From positions 124,001 through 188,000 of the forward strand of contig NZ_FTPQ01000003.1 in NCBI RefSeq assembly GCF_900156435.1: a DNA stretch of 64,000 nucleotides, in the 5' to 3' direction. Source of the stretch: Microbacterium sp. RU1D. Lineage in GTDB: Bacteria > Actinomycetota > Actinomycetes > Actinomycetales > Microbacteriaceae. Position numbers and translations under genes: made by a program. Shown here piece by piece: positions 9,698 to 18,203 of the stretch; positions within the stretch are counted from its first letter, which is position 1; each line of letters opens with the position of its first letter. The notes beneath the pieces are model-generated. The model searched no databases and was not told where the DNA came from. It saw nothing but the letters and a program-made list of their open reading frames with translations.

Positions 9698-10753
9698 TTA
9701 CTCCCCCGATGCCCGACGCGCGAGAAGGCGCTGGACGTGGCTCTCGATCTCGCTGTCGTCGACGTAGCCCATGGCCGCGTACGGCGAGGCGACGGGAGCG
9801 GCAGCGGCCGGGCGCGCCGTCTCGATCGGCGTGGGGGCCTGCTCGGCGGCGAGGTGCCGGGCGGCCTCTTCGCGGGCGGCGGCCCGCAGGGCCTCGCGGG
9901 CGAGCTGCTCGTCGACCGCGGCGGCGGCACGAGAGCCGACCGAGGCGACGAGAGGGCGGGGCAGCTCGCGCGGCGTCCACGTCGGGCGCGGCTCGGGCAC
10001 GAGGGCGACGTCCTGCACCTCGCCCACCGCGCGGCGCACCGACACCTCTGCCGGACGCGCGGCGATGCGCGCGGCGACGACCGAGATCCGGCGCAGGATG
10101 ACGAGGGATGCCAGCACGACGGCGGCACCGGCGATGAGGACCACCGGGGACGCTCCCCCGACGATCTGCACGGCACCGAAGCCGGCGGCGATGAGCCCGG
10201 CCAGCAGTGCGACCGAGACGGTGAGGCGGAAGCGACGACGGGCGCGCGAGCGACGAGCCGCGGGGACGGCGACCGCGGCGGCCTGCTCGGCGCGGGCGCG
10301 CTCCACGGCGGCGGCGCGTTCGGCGCGCGTCTTCTCCAGCGCCGCAGCGCGTTCCGCGCGGGCGACCTCGACGGCGGCGGCGCGCTCGGCGCGAGCCAGC
10401 TCGATCGCGGCCGCGCGCTGCTCCTTCACCACGTCGCGGTCGCGCGCACTCTCGAGCTTCGCGACCTCCAGGCGCGCCTTGGCGGCGGCGAGTTCGGTCT
10501 GCGCCTTCTGCGCCTGCATCTGACGCGCGAGCTTCTGCTGCTGATGCGCGGTGCGGGTCGTCAACTCGAGGTGCACTTCGCGCGGCGTCTCGGCGGTCTC
10601 GGCGAGCACGCGAAGGGCCTGGTTGAGACGCACGGCGTTTCGTTCGGCGGAGGTGAACCGGTGCCGGCTCTGCCACGACGGCAGGAGATAGACCAACCAC
10701 AGCGCGACCGCCACGAAGACGATCACCCCGCCGCTCAGCACCTGGCCACCCAT
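9698..10753 (-). CDS. SepX/GlpR-like divisome membrane protein
   Basis: Begins with a membrane anchor (VLSGGVIVFVAVALWLVYLLPSW), followed by a cytoplasmic alpha-helical region. From about residue 115 to 160 this contains repeated RAERAAAVE-type blocks, strongly predicted coiled coil. Two adjacent helices (about 185-230) and a variable tail ending ESHVQRLLARRA follow. The assignment to the SepX/GlpR family, which binds the divisome in Streptomyces and mycobacteria, rests on this architecture and on the conserved neighbourhood rimJ-galU-5-FTHF cyclo-ligase. ATG at 10753 (MGGQVLSGG) is chosen because the anchor follows directly; an ATG at 10790-10792 would add 13 residues but has a poorly spaced ribosome site. 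Confidence 0.7.
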   Translation of the reverse strand: MGGQVLSGGVIVFVAVALWLVYLLPSWQSRHRFTSAERNAVRLNQALRVLAETAETPREVHLELTTRTAHQQQKLARQMQAQKAQTELAAAKARLEVAKLESARDRDVVKEQRAAAIELARAERAAAVEVARAERAAALEKTRAERAAAVERARAEQAAAVAVPAARRSRARRRFRLTVSVALLAGLIAAGFGAVQIVGGASPVVLIAGAAVVLASLVILRRISVVAARIAARPAEVSVRRAVGEVQDVALVPEPRPTWTPRELPRPLVASVGSRAAAAVDEQLAREALRAAAREEAARHLAAEQAPTPIETARPAAAAPVASPYAAMGYVDDSEIESHVQRLLARRASGE

Positions 10754-10933
10754 GGGATAAAGGTAGGTCACCGAGAGATCACACCTCGGCATCCTCCCGC
10801 GTGTCGGGCGGGCCGAATCTCGGGAATCTGCTCAGACGCGAGAAAGCCTCTTGCTGACAGGTCGGCGGCATCCTGCAACCGAAATGTCAGCGAGATGCCG
10901 TCTCGAGACCGGAGGGCGCGGCGCGCCGACGGC

Positions 10934-11557
10934 TCAGAGGCGGTCCGCCGGAGGGATGCGCGCCGCGTCGGGCGGCACCTGCCCCCGCGTCCACCGGTCG
11001 AGCACGCCGTGCGGCACCTCTTCGCGCACCAGGGCGAAGGCGTAGTGGTCGCGCCAGTCCCCGTCGATGTGGATGTAGCGGCGACGGAGCCCCTCGTACC
11101 GGAAGCCGAGCTTCTCGACCACGCGCAGGCTCGCGTGGTTCTCGGGACGGATGCAGATCTCCACGCGGTGCAGGTTGAGTTCGGTGAAGCACACGTCGGT
11201 GGCCATCGCGACGCTCACCGTCGTGATGTTCCGCCCGGCGAACTCCTCAGCCACCCAGTAGCCGATCGTCGCCGAGGCGAGCGAGCCGCGCGAGACGCCC
11301 CACACGTTCAGCTGACCGGCGACCTCGTCGTCCCATGCCATCACGAAGGGGACGCCGAGGCCGTCACGGTACTGCTGGAGGAGGCGACGGATGCCGAGCC
11401 GCATGTCGAACGACACGGGGCCGTCGGGGCTCGTCGCCTCCCACGGGCGCAACCACGACCGGTTGTCGATGAGCTGCTGCTGCAGCACTCGCGCATCGCG
11501 GTTGCGGATGAGACGGATCGACACTTCGCCGTGCCGCCTCGGGATCGATAGATCCAT
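10934..11557 (-). CDS. rimJ: RimJ/RimL-type GNAT N-acetyltransferase
   Basis: GNAT-fold acetyltransferase of 207 residues with the RimJ order: VSIRLIRNRDARVL (strand 1), WLRPWEATSP, IGYWVAEEFAGRNITT (acetyl-CoA-binding turn), LNLHRVEICIRPENHASLRVVEKLGFRYEGLRRRYIHIDGDWRDHYAFAL. It is predicted to acetylate protein N-termini, as RimJ does on ribosomal protein S5; the target here is unproven. ATG at 11557 has GGAG five bases upstream, and the gene begins 14 bases after galU, so they are probably co-transcribed. Confidence 0.87.
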   Translation of the reverse strand: MDLSIPRRHGEVSIRLIRNRDARVLQQQLIDNRSWLRPWEATSPDGPVSFDMRLGIRRLLQQYRDGLGVPFVMAWDDEVAGQLNVWGVSRGSLASATIGYWVAEEFAGRNITTVSVAMATDVCFTELNLHRVEICIRPENHASLRVVEKLGFRYEGLRRRYIHIDGDWRDHYAFALVREEVPHGVLDRWTRGQVPPDAARIPPADRL

Positions 11558-11571
11558 AACGCTCCGCCGGG

Positions 11572-12462
11572 TCAGAGACCCTGCGCGAACTCCTTGAACC
11601 ACGGACGCAGGGCCGGACCCAGGTCGTCGCGGTCGGCGGCGAGCTGCACGATGGCCTTGATGTAGTCGACGCGGTCGCCGGTGTCGTAACGACGTCCGCG
11701 GAACACCACGCCGTACACGCCGCCCCCGTCGCCGCCGCCGGTCGCGAGCTCCTCGAGAGCGTCGGTCAGCTGGATCTCGCCGCCCTTGCCGGGCTCCGTG
11801 CGCTCGAGGATGTCGAACACGTCGGGACCGAGCACGTAGCGGCCGATGATGGCGAGGTTCGAGGGCGCGTCTTCGGCCTTCGGCTTCTCGACGAGCTGTG
11901 TGACCTTGACCACGCCGTCGTCGTCGGTCGGCTCGACCGCGGCGACGCCGTAGAGGTGGATCTGCGAGGGATCGACCTCCATGAGGGCGATGACCGTCGC
12001 GCCGCGCTTGTCGTACTCGGCCATCATCTTCTCGAGCAGCGGGTCGCGCTCATCGATCAGGTCGTCGCCGAGGAGGACTGCGAAGGGGTGGTCGCCGACG
12101 TGGCTGCGGGCGCGCAGCACCGCGTGACCGAGGCCCTTGGGCTCACCCTGACGCACCATGTGCACGTCGGCGAGGTCGGACGAGTGCTCGACTTTGGCGA
12201 GCTTGTCGTGGTCGCCCTTCTCGCGGAGCTTCGTCTCGAGCTCCGGCATCGAGTCGAAGTGGTTGGCGATGTTGTTCTTGTTGCGTCCGATGATGATCAG
12301 GACGTCCTGGATGCCGGCACCGGTCGCCTCTTCGACGACGTACTGGATGGCCGGTTTGTCGACCACCGGCAGCATCTCCTTGGGCATCGCCTTGGTGGCG
12401 GGGAGGAAGCGAGTACCGAGTCCTGCGGCCGGAATCACGGCCTTGAAGGGCTTATGAGGCAT
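11572..12462 (-). CDS. galU: UTP-glucose-1-phosphate uridylyltransferase
   Basis: Makes UDP-glucose from UTP and glucose-1-phosphate (EC 2.7.7.9), feeding cell-wall glycans and exopolysaccharide. The nucleotidyltransferase signature AVIPAAGLGTRFLPATKAMPKEMLP is at the N-terminus. KPAIQYVVEEA, VLLGDDLIDE and LVEKPKAEDAPSNLAIIGRYVL are further family blocks. ATG at 12462 is favoured because TAGGGT (12469-12474) ends six bases before it, as in the other leaderless genes here; 12468 is an in-frame alternative. The gene is divergent from the cyclo-ligase, only about 60 bases away. Confidence 0.95.
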   Translation of the reverse strand: MPHKPFKAVIPAAGLGTRFLPATKAMPKEMLPVVDKPAIQYVVEEATGAGIQDVLIIIGRNKNNIANHFDSMPELETKLREKGDHDKLAKVEHSSDLADVHMVRQGEPKGLGHAVLRARSHVGDHPFAVLLGDDLIDERDPLLEKMMAEYDKRGATVIALMEVDPSQIHLYGVAAVEPTDDDGVVKVTQLVEKPKAEDAPSNLAIIGRYVLGPDVFDILERTEPGKGGEIQLTDALEELATGGGDGGGVYGVVFRGRRYDTGDRVDYIKAIVQLAADRDDLGPALRPWFKEFAQGL

Positions 12463-12525
12463 GGGCATACCCTAGCGGGAGCGAGCCACGCCGTCGTCAA
12501 CACGCGCGCACGTAGACTTACCCGC

Positions 12526-13122
12526 ATGCCGGATCGCATCGAGCAGGCCAAGCGCGCACTGCGCGCCGATCTGCGCGAACGTCGCCAGATCGTGTCGTCC
12601 CACTCCCGCGAAGCGGCGGAGGCCGGCGTCAAGGAACAGCTCGACGCTCTCGTCGATCGACTCGGGGCCCGCAGCATCTCCTGCTTCCTCTCGACGCCGA
12701 CCGAGCCGGGCACGCACTCCTTCGTGTCCGCGGCGGTGGCGCGCGGCATCCGGGTACTCCTTCCCATCACGCGCGAGGACGGGCTGCTCGACTGGAGCGT
12801 GGCCACGGCCGACGCCGAGATCGCCGAGGGACTGTTCGGCCTGCCCGAGCCCGTCGGCGATGTGCTGGGCCCCATCGCCGTCAACGACGTCGACCTGCTC
12901 GTCATCCCCGCCGCCGCCGTCGACCGCCACGGCATGCGCCTGGGCTGGGGCCGCGGCTACTTCGACAAGACCCTCGGCTCGATGGAGAAGTGCCCGCCCG
13001 TGTACGCGGTGATCTTCGACTCCGAATTCGTCGACGACGTGCCGCGCGACGTGCACGATCAGCCCGTCACGGGCGTGGTCACGCCCACGCGCACCATCGC
13101 CCTCGCCTCCCACCACGCCTGA
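12526..13122 (+). CDS. 5-formyltetrahydrofolate cyclo-ligase
   Basis: ATP-dependent conversion of 5-formyl-THF to 5,10-methenyl-THF (EC 6.3.3.2) in one-carbon metabolism. The 198-residue protein has an N-terminal basic helix (KRALRADLRERR) and the family's C-terminal signature: DLLVIPAAAVDRHGMRLGWGRGYFDKTL, with the glycine-rich GWGRGYFD nucleotide loop. The start at 12526 is seven bases after a TAGACT -10 element (12513-12518), so the transcript is probably leaderless. FmdB and MscL follow on the same strand. Confidence 0.93.
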   Translation: MPDRIEQAKRALRADLRERRQIVSSHSREAAEAGVKEQLDALVDRLGARSISCFLSTPTEPGTHSFVSAAVARGIRVLLPITREDGLLDWSVATADAEIAEGLFGLPEPVGDVLGPIAVNDVDLLVIPAAAVDRHGMRLGWGRGYFDKTLGSMEKCPPVYAVIFDSEFVDDVPRDVHDQPVTGVVTPTRTIALASHHA

Positions 13123-13140
13123 ACACCCGAAAGAAGACCC

Positions 13141-13410
13141 ATGCCCACCTACTCCTACGCCTGCAAGCAGTGCGGACACCGCTTCGACGCCGTGCAGTCC
13201 TTCTCCGACGCGGCGCTCACCGAGTGCCCGGAGTGCGGCGGCGAGGTGCGCAAGCAGTACGGGTCGATAGGCGTCACCTTCAACGGGTCGGGGTTCTACC
13301 GCACCGACTCCCGCGGGTCGAGCACGTCGTCCTCCGGTGGCGCGTCGTCGGGTTCTTCGACATCATCGAAGTCGGAAACGAAGACGTCCGCTCCCTCTTC
13401 GGCCTCCTGA
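13141..13410 (+). CDS. FmdB-type zinc ribbon protein
   Basis: 89-residue protein with two CxxC knuckles (YACKQCGHRF and CPECGGEV) forming the FmdB zinc ribbon, then a KQYGSIGVTFNGSGFYRTD segment usual in this family, and a Ser/Gly-rich disordered tail. FmdB proteins were named as putative regulators of amide/formamide use, but their biochemical role is not settled. The gene follows the cyclo-ligase by 18 bases and precedes mscL, an arrangement common in actinobacteria. Confidence 0.88.
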   Translation: MPTYSYACKQCGHRFDAVQSFSDAALTECPECGGEVRKQYGSIGVTFNGSGFYRTDSRGSSTSSSGGASSGSSTSSKSETKTSAPSSAS

Positions 13411-13444
13411 GCCCGGGTCGGCGCGGCAGAAGGGGAGCCAGCGC

Positions 13445-13864
13445 ATGATCAAGGGATTCAAGGAGTTCATCCTCCGCGGCAACGTGATCGACCTCGCGGT
13501 CGCCGTCGTCATCGGAGCGGCCTTCACCGCCATCGTCAATGCCATCGTGCAGGGCCTGATCAATCCGCTGATCGGGTTCCTGTTCCAGGTCGGCGACCTG
13601 AGCGACCTCAACCTCACGGTGCCGACTCTCCTGGGCGGCACGTCGACGTTCGAGTTCGGCGCCATCCTCGTGGCGATCATCAACTTCTTCGCGGTCGCTG
13701 CGATCGTCTACTTCGTGTTCGTGTACCCCATGAACCGCTGGAAGGCCCGCGCCGCGGCCCGCGCCGGTGTGAACGAGGCGGCATCCGAGGAGCCGAAGCT
13801 GCCGACGGAGCAGGAGCTGCTCGTGCAGATCCGCGACCTGCTGGAGCGTCAGAACAAGATCTGA
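13445..13864 (+). CDS. mscL: Large-conductance mechanosensitive channel
   Basis: Homopentameric channel that opens under membrane tension to release solutes during hypo-osmotic shock. The 139 residues match the family: an amphipathic N-terminus (MIKGFKEFILRGNVIDLAVAV), TM1 with VVIGAAFTAIVNAIVQGLINPLIG, a short external loop, TM2 (ILVAIINFFAVAAIVYFVFVYPMNRW) and a cytoplasmic helix ending EQELLVQIRDLLERQ. ATG at 13445 has GGGGAG eight bases upstream; the open frame beyond it overlaps fmdB and is not used. Confidence 0.95.
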   Translation: MIKGFKEFILRGNVIDLAVAVVIGAAFTAIVNAIVQGLINPLIGFLFQVGDLSDLNLTVPTLLGGTSTFEFGAILVAIINFFAVAAIVYFVFVYPMNRWKARAAARAGVNEAASEEPKLPTEQELLVQIRDLLERQNKI

Positions 13865-13938
13865 TTGGCCTCGAGCCGACGACGCGGCGTCCGCGCCGGG
13901 ACCACGGGTTCCGGTACGGGCGCCGTCGCCGTCGGAGG

Positions 13939-14289
13939 TCAGTAGTGCGGGGGGACCTCGCGCATCATGCGCTCGTCGTTGGGCCCGGATGCCGTGGGGC
14001 GGGCACCCGTGCCGCGTGCGGGGTCGTCGGCGGGTGCCGGTTCGGCTGTGGTCCCCGGTGCCGCGAGGAGGCGCGCGCGGCGGGCGCCGCGCACCCGGAC
14101 GACGGGCTGACGCTCGGCGGGAGTGTCGGAGATCCCTGAGCCCCTCGACGGGTCCGGATCGAGCGCAGGGTCAGAGGCTTCGACAGGCTCAGCCACCGAC
14201 GCTGGGCCACCCGAAGTCCCTGTGCCCGTCGAAGGGACCGGGCCCACCGGCGCGGCACCGGAGCCCGTGGCATCCGGATTGTCCGTCAT
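13939..14289 (-). CDS. Small disordered protein with NDE..-PPHY tail
   Basis: Hypothetical protein of 116 residues lying eight bases after the stop of the large helicase-like gene, so probably translated with it. The N-terminal half is Gly/Ser/Pro-rich and largely encoded by a palindromic repeat (14131-14239). The second half has a conserved-looking RVRGARRARLL block and ends GPNDERMMREVPPHY; similar NDERL..-PPH tails occur on small uncharacterised actinobacterial proteins (from memory, not checked). No catalytic domain or membrane segment is visible. Function unknown. Confidence 0.6.
   Translation of the reverse strand: MTDNPDATGSGAAPVGPVPSTGTGTSGGPASVAEPVEASDPALDPDPSRGSGISDTPAERQPVVRVRGARRARLLAAPGTTAEPAPADDPARGTGARPTASGPNDERMMREVPPHY
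14131..14239. repeat. REP-like palindromic repeat, copy 1
   Basis: Contains GGCTTCGACAGGCTCAGCC (14176-14194) flanked by two units related to GGTCCCTGAGCCTGTCGAAGGGACC (14131-14155 and 14215-14239). The core TTCGACAGGCTCAG is the reverse complement of CTGAGCCTGTCGAA, so the units can form a stem. It lies inside the coding sequence of the small protein at 13939-14289 without breaking the frame. Confidence 0.75.
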
Positions 14290-14296
14290 CGCGGGA

Positions 14297-17200
14297 TCAG
14301 CCGGGCAGATCGAGGGGCTCGGTCGTCGAGTCGGGCGTGGCGGCGTCGTCGGGAGCGATGCCGAGCAGCTCCGCGATGCGCGCAGCGACGCCGGCGGGGT
14401 CGCTGTAGAGGTCGAACGCGTGCACGCGCACGTAGTGCCAGCCGAGGCGCCGCAGGATCTGCGGGCGCAGGCGCAGCGTCTCGCGCAGCGACTCGCCGAT
14501 CGTCTCGGGGTCGCTCTCGGCCACCACGGCCTTGCCCTTGTAGCGGGCGACGAGGGGAAGCAGTCCGCGGTAGTCGACGTCGACCTCGACGCCCAGGCGG
14601 CGCAACTCCCGCGCGAGCGCTCGGGTGAGGGGGTCGGCGAGGTCTTCGAGGCGGCTCTCGCGGCCGCGGGCCGCGACGTTGCCGAGGATGCCCATGAGGG
14701 TGGCGGCACCATGCTCGAGGCGGCCGTCGTCGAACGCCGAGGGGCGGATCGACGACACGATCACCATCGAGCGACGCGCGCGGGTCATGCCGACCGTGAG
14801 CAGGCGCTCCCCGTCGGGCGTGGACAGGTCGCCGAAGTCGCTGAGCACGCGCCCGTGACGCGTGAGGCCGAAGCCGAGCGAGAACACCACGCGGTCGCGG
14901 CTCTCGGCCACGGACTCCTCGAGGGTGAGCACGGCGAAGGGCTCGGCGGCATCCCGCGAGACGAACTCGGCGACGTCGGAACGGCCGGCCAGCGCGGCCA
15001 CGACCGAGGCGCGCACGCGCTCGGCGTGCTTGCGGCTCGCGGTGACGACCATGAGCGACTCCGAGGCGCGGTTCACGGCGTGCTCGACCACCAGGGTCAC
15101 CACGCGGGCGACCTCGGCGTCGGGGCTCTCGACGGCGCCGCTGACGGGGTCGGGCGCGCCGACACCGCCCTCCACGTAGTCGACGCTCAGACTGCCGCGG
15201 CCCAGGTACGACCCCGCCCAGGGAAGCGACACGATCTCGCCGCCGTAGAAGGCGTCGTTGACCAGCTGCGAGAGATCTTCTCCTCCCGCGCGGTAGCTGC
15301 GGGTGAGCGTCTCGACGGGCAGCAGCTCGGCAATGCGCTCGAAGACCGAGGTCTCGTCGAACGGGACCTCGTCGGCATCGTCGGGTGCGGCGGCGATCGC
15401 CGCGCTCACCCGGAAGGGCGTGGGCTTCTGCACGACCGGATCGCCGAACAGCACGACCTGCCGGGCGCGGCGGAGTGCCGGCGTCGCCTCGGCGAGGCAC
15501 AGGGCCGCGGCATCCGCGATGATGACGACGTCGAACGCCAGGTCGTGCGGCACGTCGGGCACCTCGTACGGCGACGCCAGCCACACCGGCGCGAGGGTGC
15601 GCAGCAGCGTCGGGGCGGCATCCGAGATCTCCTGCGCGGTGTGCAGGCCGTCCTTCAGAGCGCGCTTGAGGGCCGCGGCCTCGTCGGCGTGGTCGACGAT
15701 GCCGATGCGCCATTGGGTAGCCAGCTGGGCGGCGAGCAGGGGTCCCGCGGCGGCCGCGTGCGCCTCGTCGACGAGACGGAAGTCGCGCTCCAGGCGGTCG
15801 ACGACGCTCGTGTTGGCGCCGAGCAGCGCGCGGTCGGTGCGCAGGAGGTGCTCGAGGGCCGATTGCCACCACGCGAACTCGAGCTCGTCGCCGACGCGCT
15901 CCTCAGGAACATGACGCACCGACAGCTCGACGAGGAGCTGCTCCAGGCCGAGGCGGGCGAGCTCGGAGCGCAGCTGCGCACGCTCGACGAGGTTGTCGAA
16001 GAAGGTCGACTCGGCGGCGAGGCCCGCGAGCGTGCGGACCAGGCGCTGCACGGGCAGCGTCGCCAGGCGGTCGGATCCCTGACGGCCGAGGATCTGGTCG
16101 AGCTCGCCGAGCAGGGCGTCGGTGCGCTGCCAGGCGACGTGCACGTCAGCGAGTCCCAGCGGCACCTCGGGGGTGACGCCGGCCTCGACGACGCGCTGCC
16201 ACTCTGTGCGCTGCTGCTGGATGCGCACGAGCGCCTCGTACATGTCGGGTACGTGCACGCCCGGACGCACGTACTCCTTCGACAGGCGCTTGAGGCGTCG
16301 ACGGTTCGGACCGCTCATCGCCGACGTGTCGCGACGCGGCGAGTGCGCGTCGATCAGTTCGCCGAGCGGGCGCTCGAAGACGCTGGGGCTGAAGCGGTCG
16401 AGCGACTCGCGGATCCCCTGCAGGAGCTTCAGGTACGCGCCGAGCTCGGATACCGTCTGGAACGGCCGCATGCGCGTCTGCGCGATCAGCTCGTAGCCGC
16501 GCTCGAGCAGGCGGGGCACATCGTTGGCGTGCAACTTGCCGGCCAGGTCGTGCGCGGCGCGCGCGTCTTCCGTGCGGGTGAAGCTGACGCCGTACCACGG
16601 CGAGTCGTCGGGTCCGAAGCGGAACTCGCCGAGCCGTGCGGCCATCGCGAGGGCGCGGGCGGCGGCGTCGCGACGGCCGGCGAGACGCTCGAGCGTCGCG
16701 AGGTCGAACCGCGCCTCGGTGGAGGGAGCGGGAGAGGTGGATGCCAACGACGTCAGCGCGCGCAGGACGTCGAGCGCGGAGACGCCGAGCGCGAGATGCG
16801 GCTCGGTCACGGCCGAGCGGTAGTCGCGCAGCACGGTGCGAAGGCGCACGAGGGCGTCGTCGATCTCGGCGACCTTGGGCTGCTCGGCCTTCTCGTTGCG
16901 GCCGATCGCGCGGATGAGGTCGCGGCGCACGTGATGCGGCGAGACGGCGAGTCCGGTGAGGCCGACGCCGGCGAGGCGGTGACGGATGCCGTCGAGGGTG
17001 GAGCGGCGGGCGCTGACGACGAGCACGCGCTTGTTCTCGTGGACGAGCTGACCGATCGCGTTGATGACGGTCTGCGTGCCTCCGGTGCCGGGCAGCGTGT
17101 GCACGGCGAGGGAGTGACCGGCGGCGATGCGGGCGAGCACGCGCTCCTGCTCGGCGTCGGCGTCGAGCAGCAGGGTGTCGGCGGCGGGCGCGCGCTCGTC

Positions 17201-18028
17201 GGGACTGACGACGACGGGGTCGGCGCGCCGCACGGTGATGCGCGCGCGGTCGTCGGCGTGGCCGGCGAGGGCGTTCAGCAGCGGGTCGTCGAGGTCGTGG
17301 GTGTCGCGCGCCATGCCCGAGCTGACGTCGGCGAACGACGAGATGACCAGGCGCGGGTGCACCACGAAGGTCGGCACGTGCGAGGTCAGGCGACGGATGT
17401 GGTCGATGACGGGCTGCGGCTTGAACACGCCCTGGTCGTACGCGAGACCCGCGAGGGCGGCGCTGTCGATCTGGATGCCGAGGTGCGTGCGGAACGCGCG
17501 AGAGAGCTCGGGGTTCATCACGAAGGCGCCGTGCAGCTTGAGCTCGAAGTCGCCATGGTGACGGCGGATGGCGAGCGGACGCAGCAGTACGGGGGCCGAC
17601 CACTCCACTCCCCCGATCTTCCACGCCGACAGACCCACGGCGAGGTGCACCGGCTCGAGGCCGCGCGCGGTGCGCAACTCGACGTTCTTCGCGGTGATGC
17701 GATCGGCGGCCATGCGGGCCGTGCGCAACGCCACCTCGTCGCGGAAGAGGTTGGAGAGCATCGTCGCGCGCCCGGTGATGAACTGCGGGAGCGACCCCGG
17801 GTGCGCCTTGGTGATGTCGATGCCCGCATCGAGCGCGTCGTCGAAGCGCAGCAACGTCGATCGCCCGCCGAGAGCTGCCGCCTCGGCGCGGATGCGATCG
17901 CGCTCGGGGTCGGCGACGTGGCGGACCACGATGCCGGGCTCCGACAATCGCAGCTCGCCCGGATCGACGGACGACGTCGAATCGTCTCCGTCGGCACCGA
18001 TCACGGTACCGTCCTCAGCTCGCCACAC
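14297..18028 (-). CDS. SF1-helicase-like protein with degenerate Walker A and B
   Basis: Large cytosolic protein, 1243 residues. Order: an N-terminal region of about 300 residues, a P-loop-like segment near 314 reading LPGTGGTQT, a Walker B-like FDVVIIADAAAL near 830, a QVVLFGDP motif III-like turn, LTRSYRAGGEDLSQLVNDAFYGG (motif IV-like), LTVGMTRARRSMVIVSS (motif VI-like, arginines kept), and a C-terminal domain ending ILRRLGWHYVRVHAFDLYSDP, resembling the nuclease-like end of DUF4011-type helicases. The P-loop lysine is glycine and the DE of Walker B is AD, so normal ATP hydrolysis is doubtful. GTG 18028 is chosen: TAGTCT ends seven bases before it, and the frame upstream runs inside the opposite gene. 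Precise function unknown. Confidence 0.75.
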   Translation of the reverse strand: MWRAEDGTVIGADGDDSTSSVDPGELRLSEPGIVVRHVADPERDRIRAEAAALGGRSTLLRFDDALDAGIDITKAHPGSLPQFITGRATMLSNLFRDEVALRTARMAADRITAKNVELRTARGLEPVHLAVGLSAWKIGGVEWSAPVLLRPLAIRRHHGDFELKLHGAFVMNPELSRAFRTHLGIQIDSAALAGLAYDQGVFKPQPVIDHIRRLTSHVPTFVVHPRLVISSFADVSSGMARDTHDLDDPLLNALAGHADDRARITVRRADPVVVSPDERAPAADTLLLDADAEQERVLARIAAGHSLAVHTLPGTGGTQTVINAIGQLVHENKRVLVVSARRSTLDGIRHRLAGVGLTGLAVSPHHVRRDLIRAIGRNEKAEQPKVAEIDDALVRLRTVLRDYRSAVTEPHLALGVSALDVLRALTSLASTSPAPSTEARFDLATLERLAGRRDAAARALAMAARLGEFRFGPDDSPWYGVSFTRTEDARAAHDLAGKLHANDVPRLLERGYELIAQTRMRPFQTVSELGAYLKLLQGIRESLDRFSPSVFERPLGELIDAHSPRRDTSAMSGPNRRRLKRLSKEYVRPGVHVPDMYEALVRIQQQRTEWQRVVEAGVTPEVPLGLADVHVAWQRTDALLGELDQILGRQGSDRLATLPVQRLVRTLAGLAAESTFFDNLVERAQLRSELARLGLEQLLVELSVRHVPEERVGDELEFAWWQSALEHLLRTDRALLGANTSVVDRLERDFRLVDEAHAAAAGPLLAAQLATQWRIGIVDHADEAAALKRALKDGLHTAQEISDAAPTLLRTLAPVWLASPYEVPDVPHDLAFDVVIIADAAALCLAEATPALRRARQVVLFGDPVVQKPTPFRVSAAIAAAPDDADEVPFDETSVFERIAELLPVETLTRSYRAGGEDLSQLVNDAFYGGEIVSLPWAGSYLGRGSLSVDYVEGGVGAPDPVSGAVESPDAEVARVVTLVVEHAVNRASESLMVVTASRKHAERVRASVVAALAGRSDVAEFVSRDAAEPFAVLTLEESVAESRDRVVFSLGFGLTRHGRVLSDFGDLSTPDGERLLTVGMTRARRSMVIVSSIRPSAFDDGRLEHGAATLMGILGNVAARGRESRLEDLADPLTRALARELRRLGVEVDVDYRGLLPLVARYKGKAVVAESDPETIGESLRETLRLRPQILRRLGWHYVRVHAFDLYSDPAGVAARIAELLGIAPDDAATPDSTTEPLDLPG

Positions 18029-18035
18029 ACCTGTC

Positions 18036-18041
18036 AGACTA
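18036..18041 (-). promoter_or_regulatory. -10 element for a leaderless start of the helicase-like gene
   Basis: TAGTCT on the minus strand, followed by exactly seven bases and the GTG at 18028. The same TANNNT-N7-start spacing occurs at four other genes in this window, which decides the start codon here. Confidence 0.55.
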
Positions 18042-18203
18042 AGCCGGGCGACCGGGGAACGCGCGCAGCGGCGGCGAGTTTCGCGACAATCGGCGACACG
18101 CCGCGCCACCGGCTCTTCCTCCCCAGGCGCCCGATGACCGGCATCCTCCCCACTTCCCGGCGACGGCTCCGCGGGGCTCGATGACGGGGAAGAGGATGAG
18201 GGC

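Noticed and set aside
10853..10891. GCTGACA...TGTCAGC inverted repeat between rimJ and the SepX-like gene, considered as a terminator.
   Set aside because: Arms of only seven bases with a 25-base loop and no T-run; too weak to call.
14123..18184. A plus-strand open frame of over 1300 codons opposite the helicase-like gene.
   Set aside because: Same antisense artefact of high GC; the minus-strand frame shows conserved helicase-like motifs.
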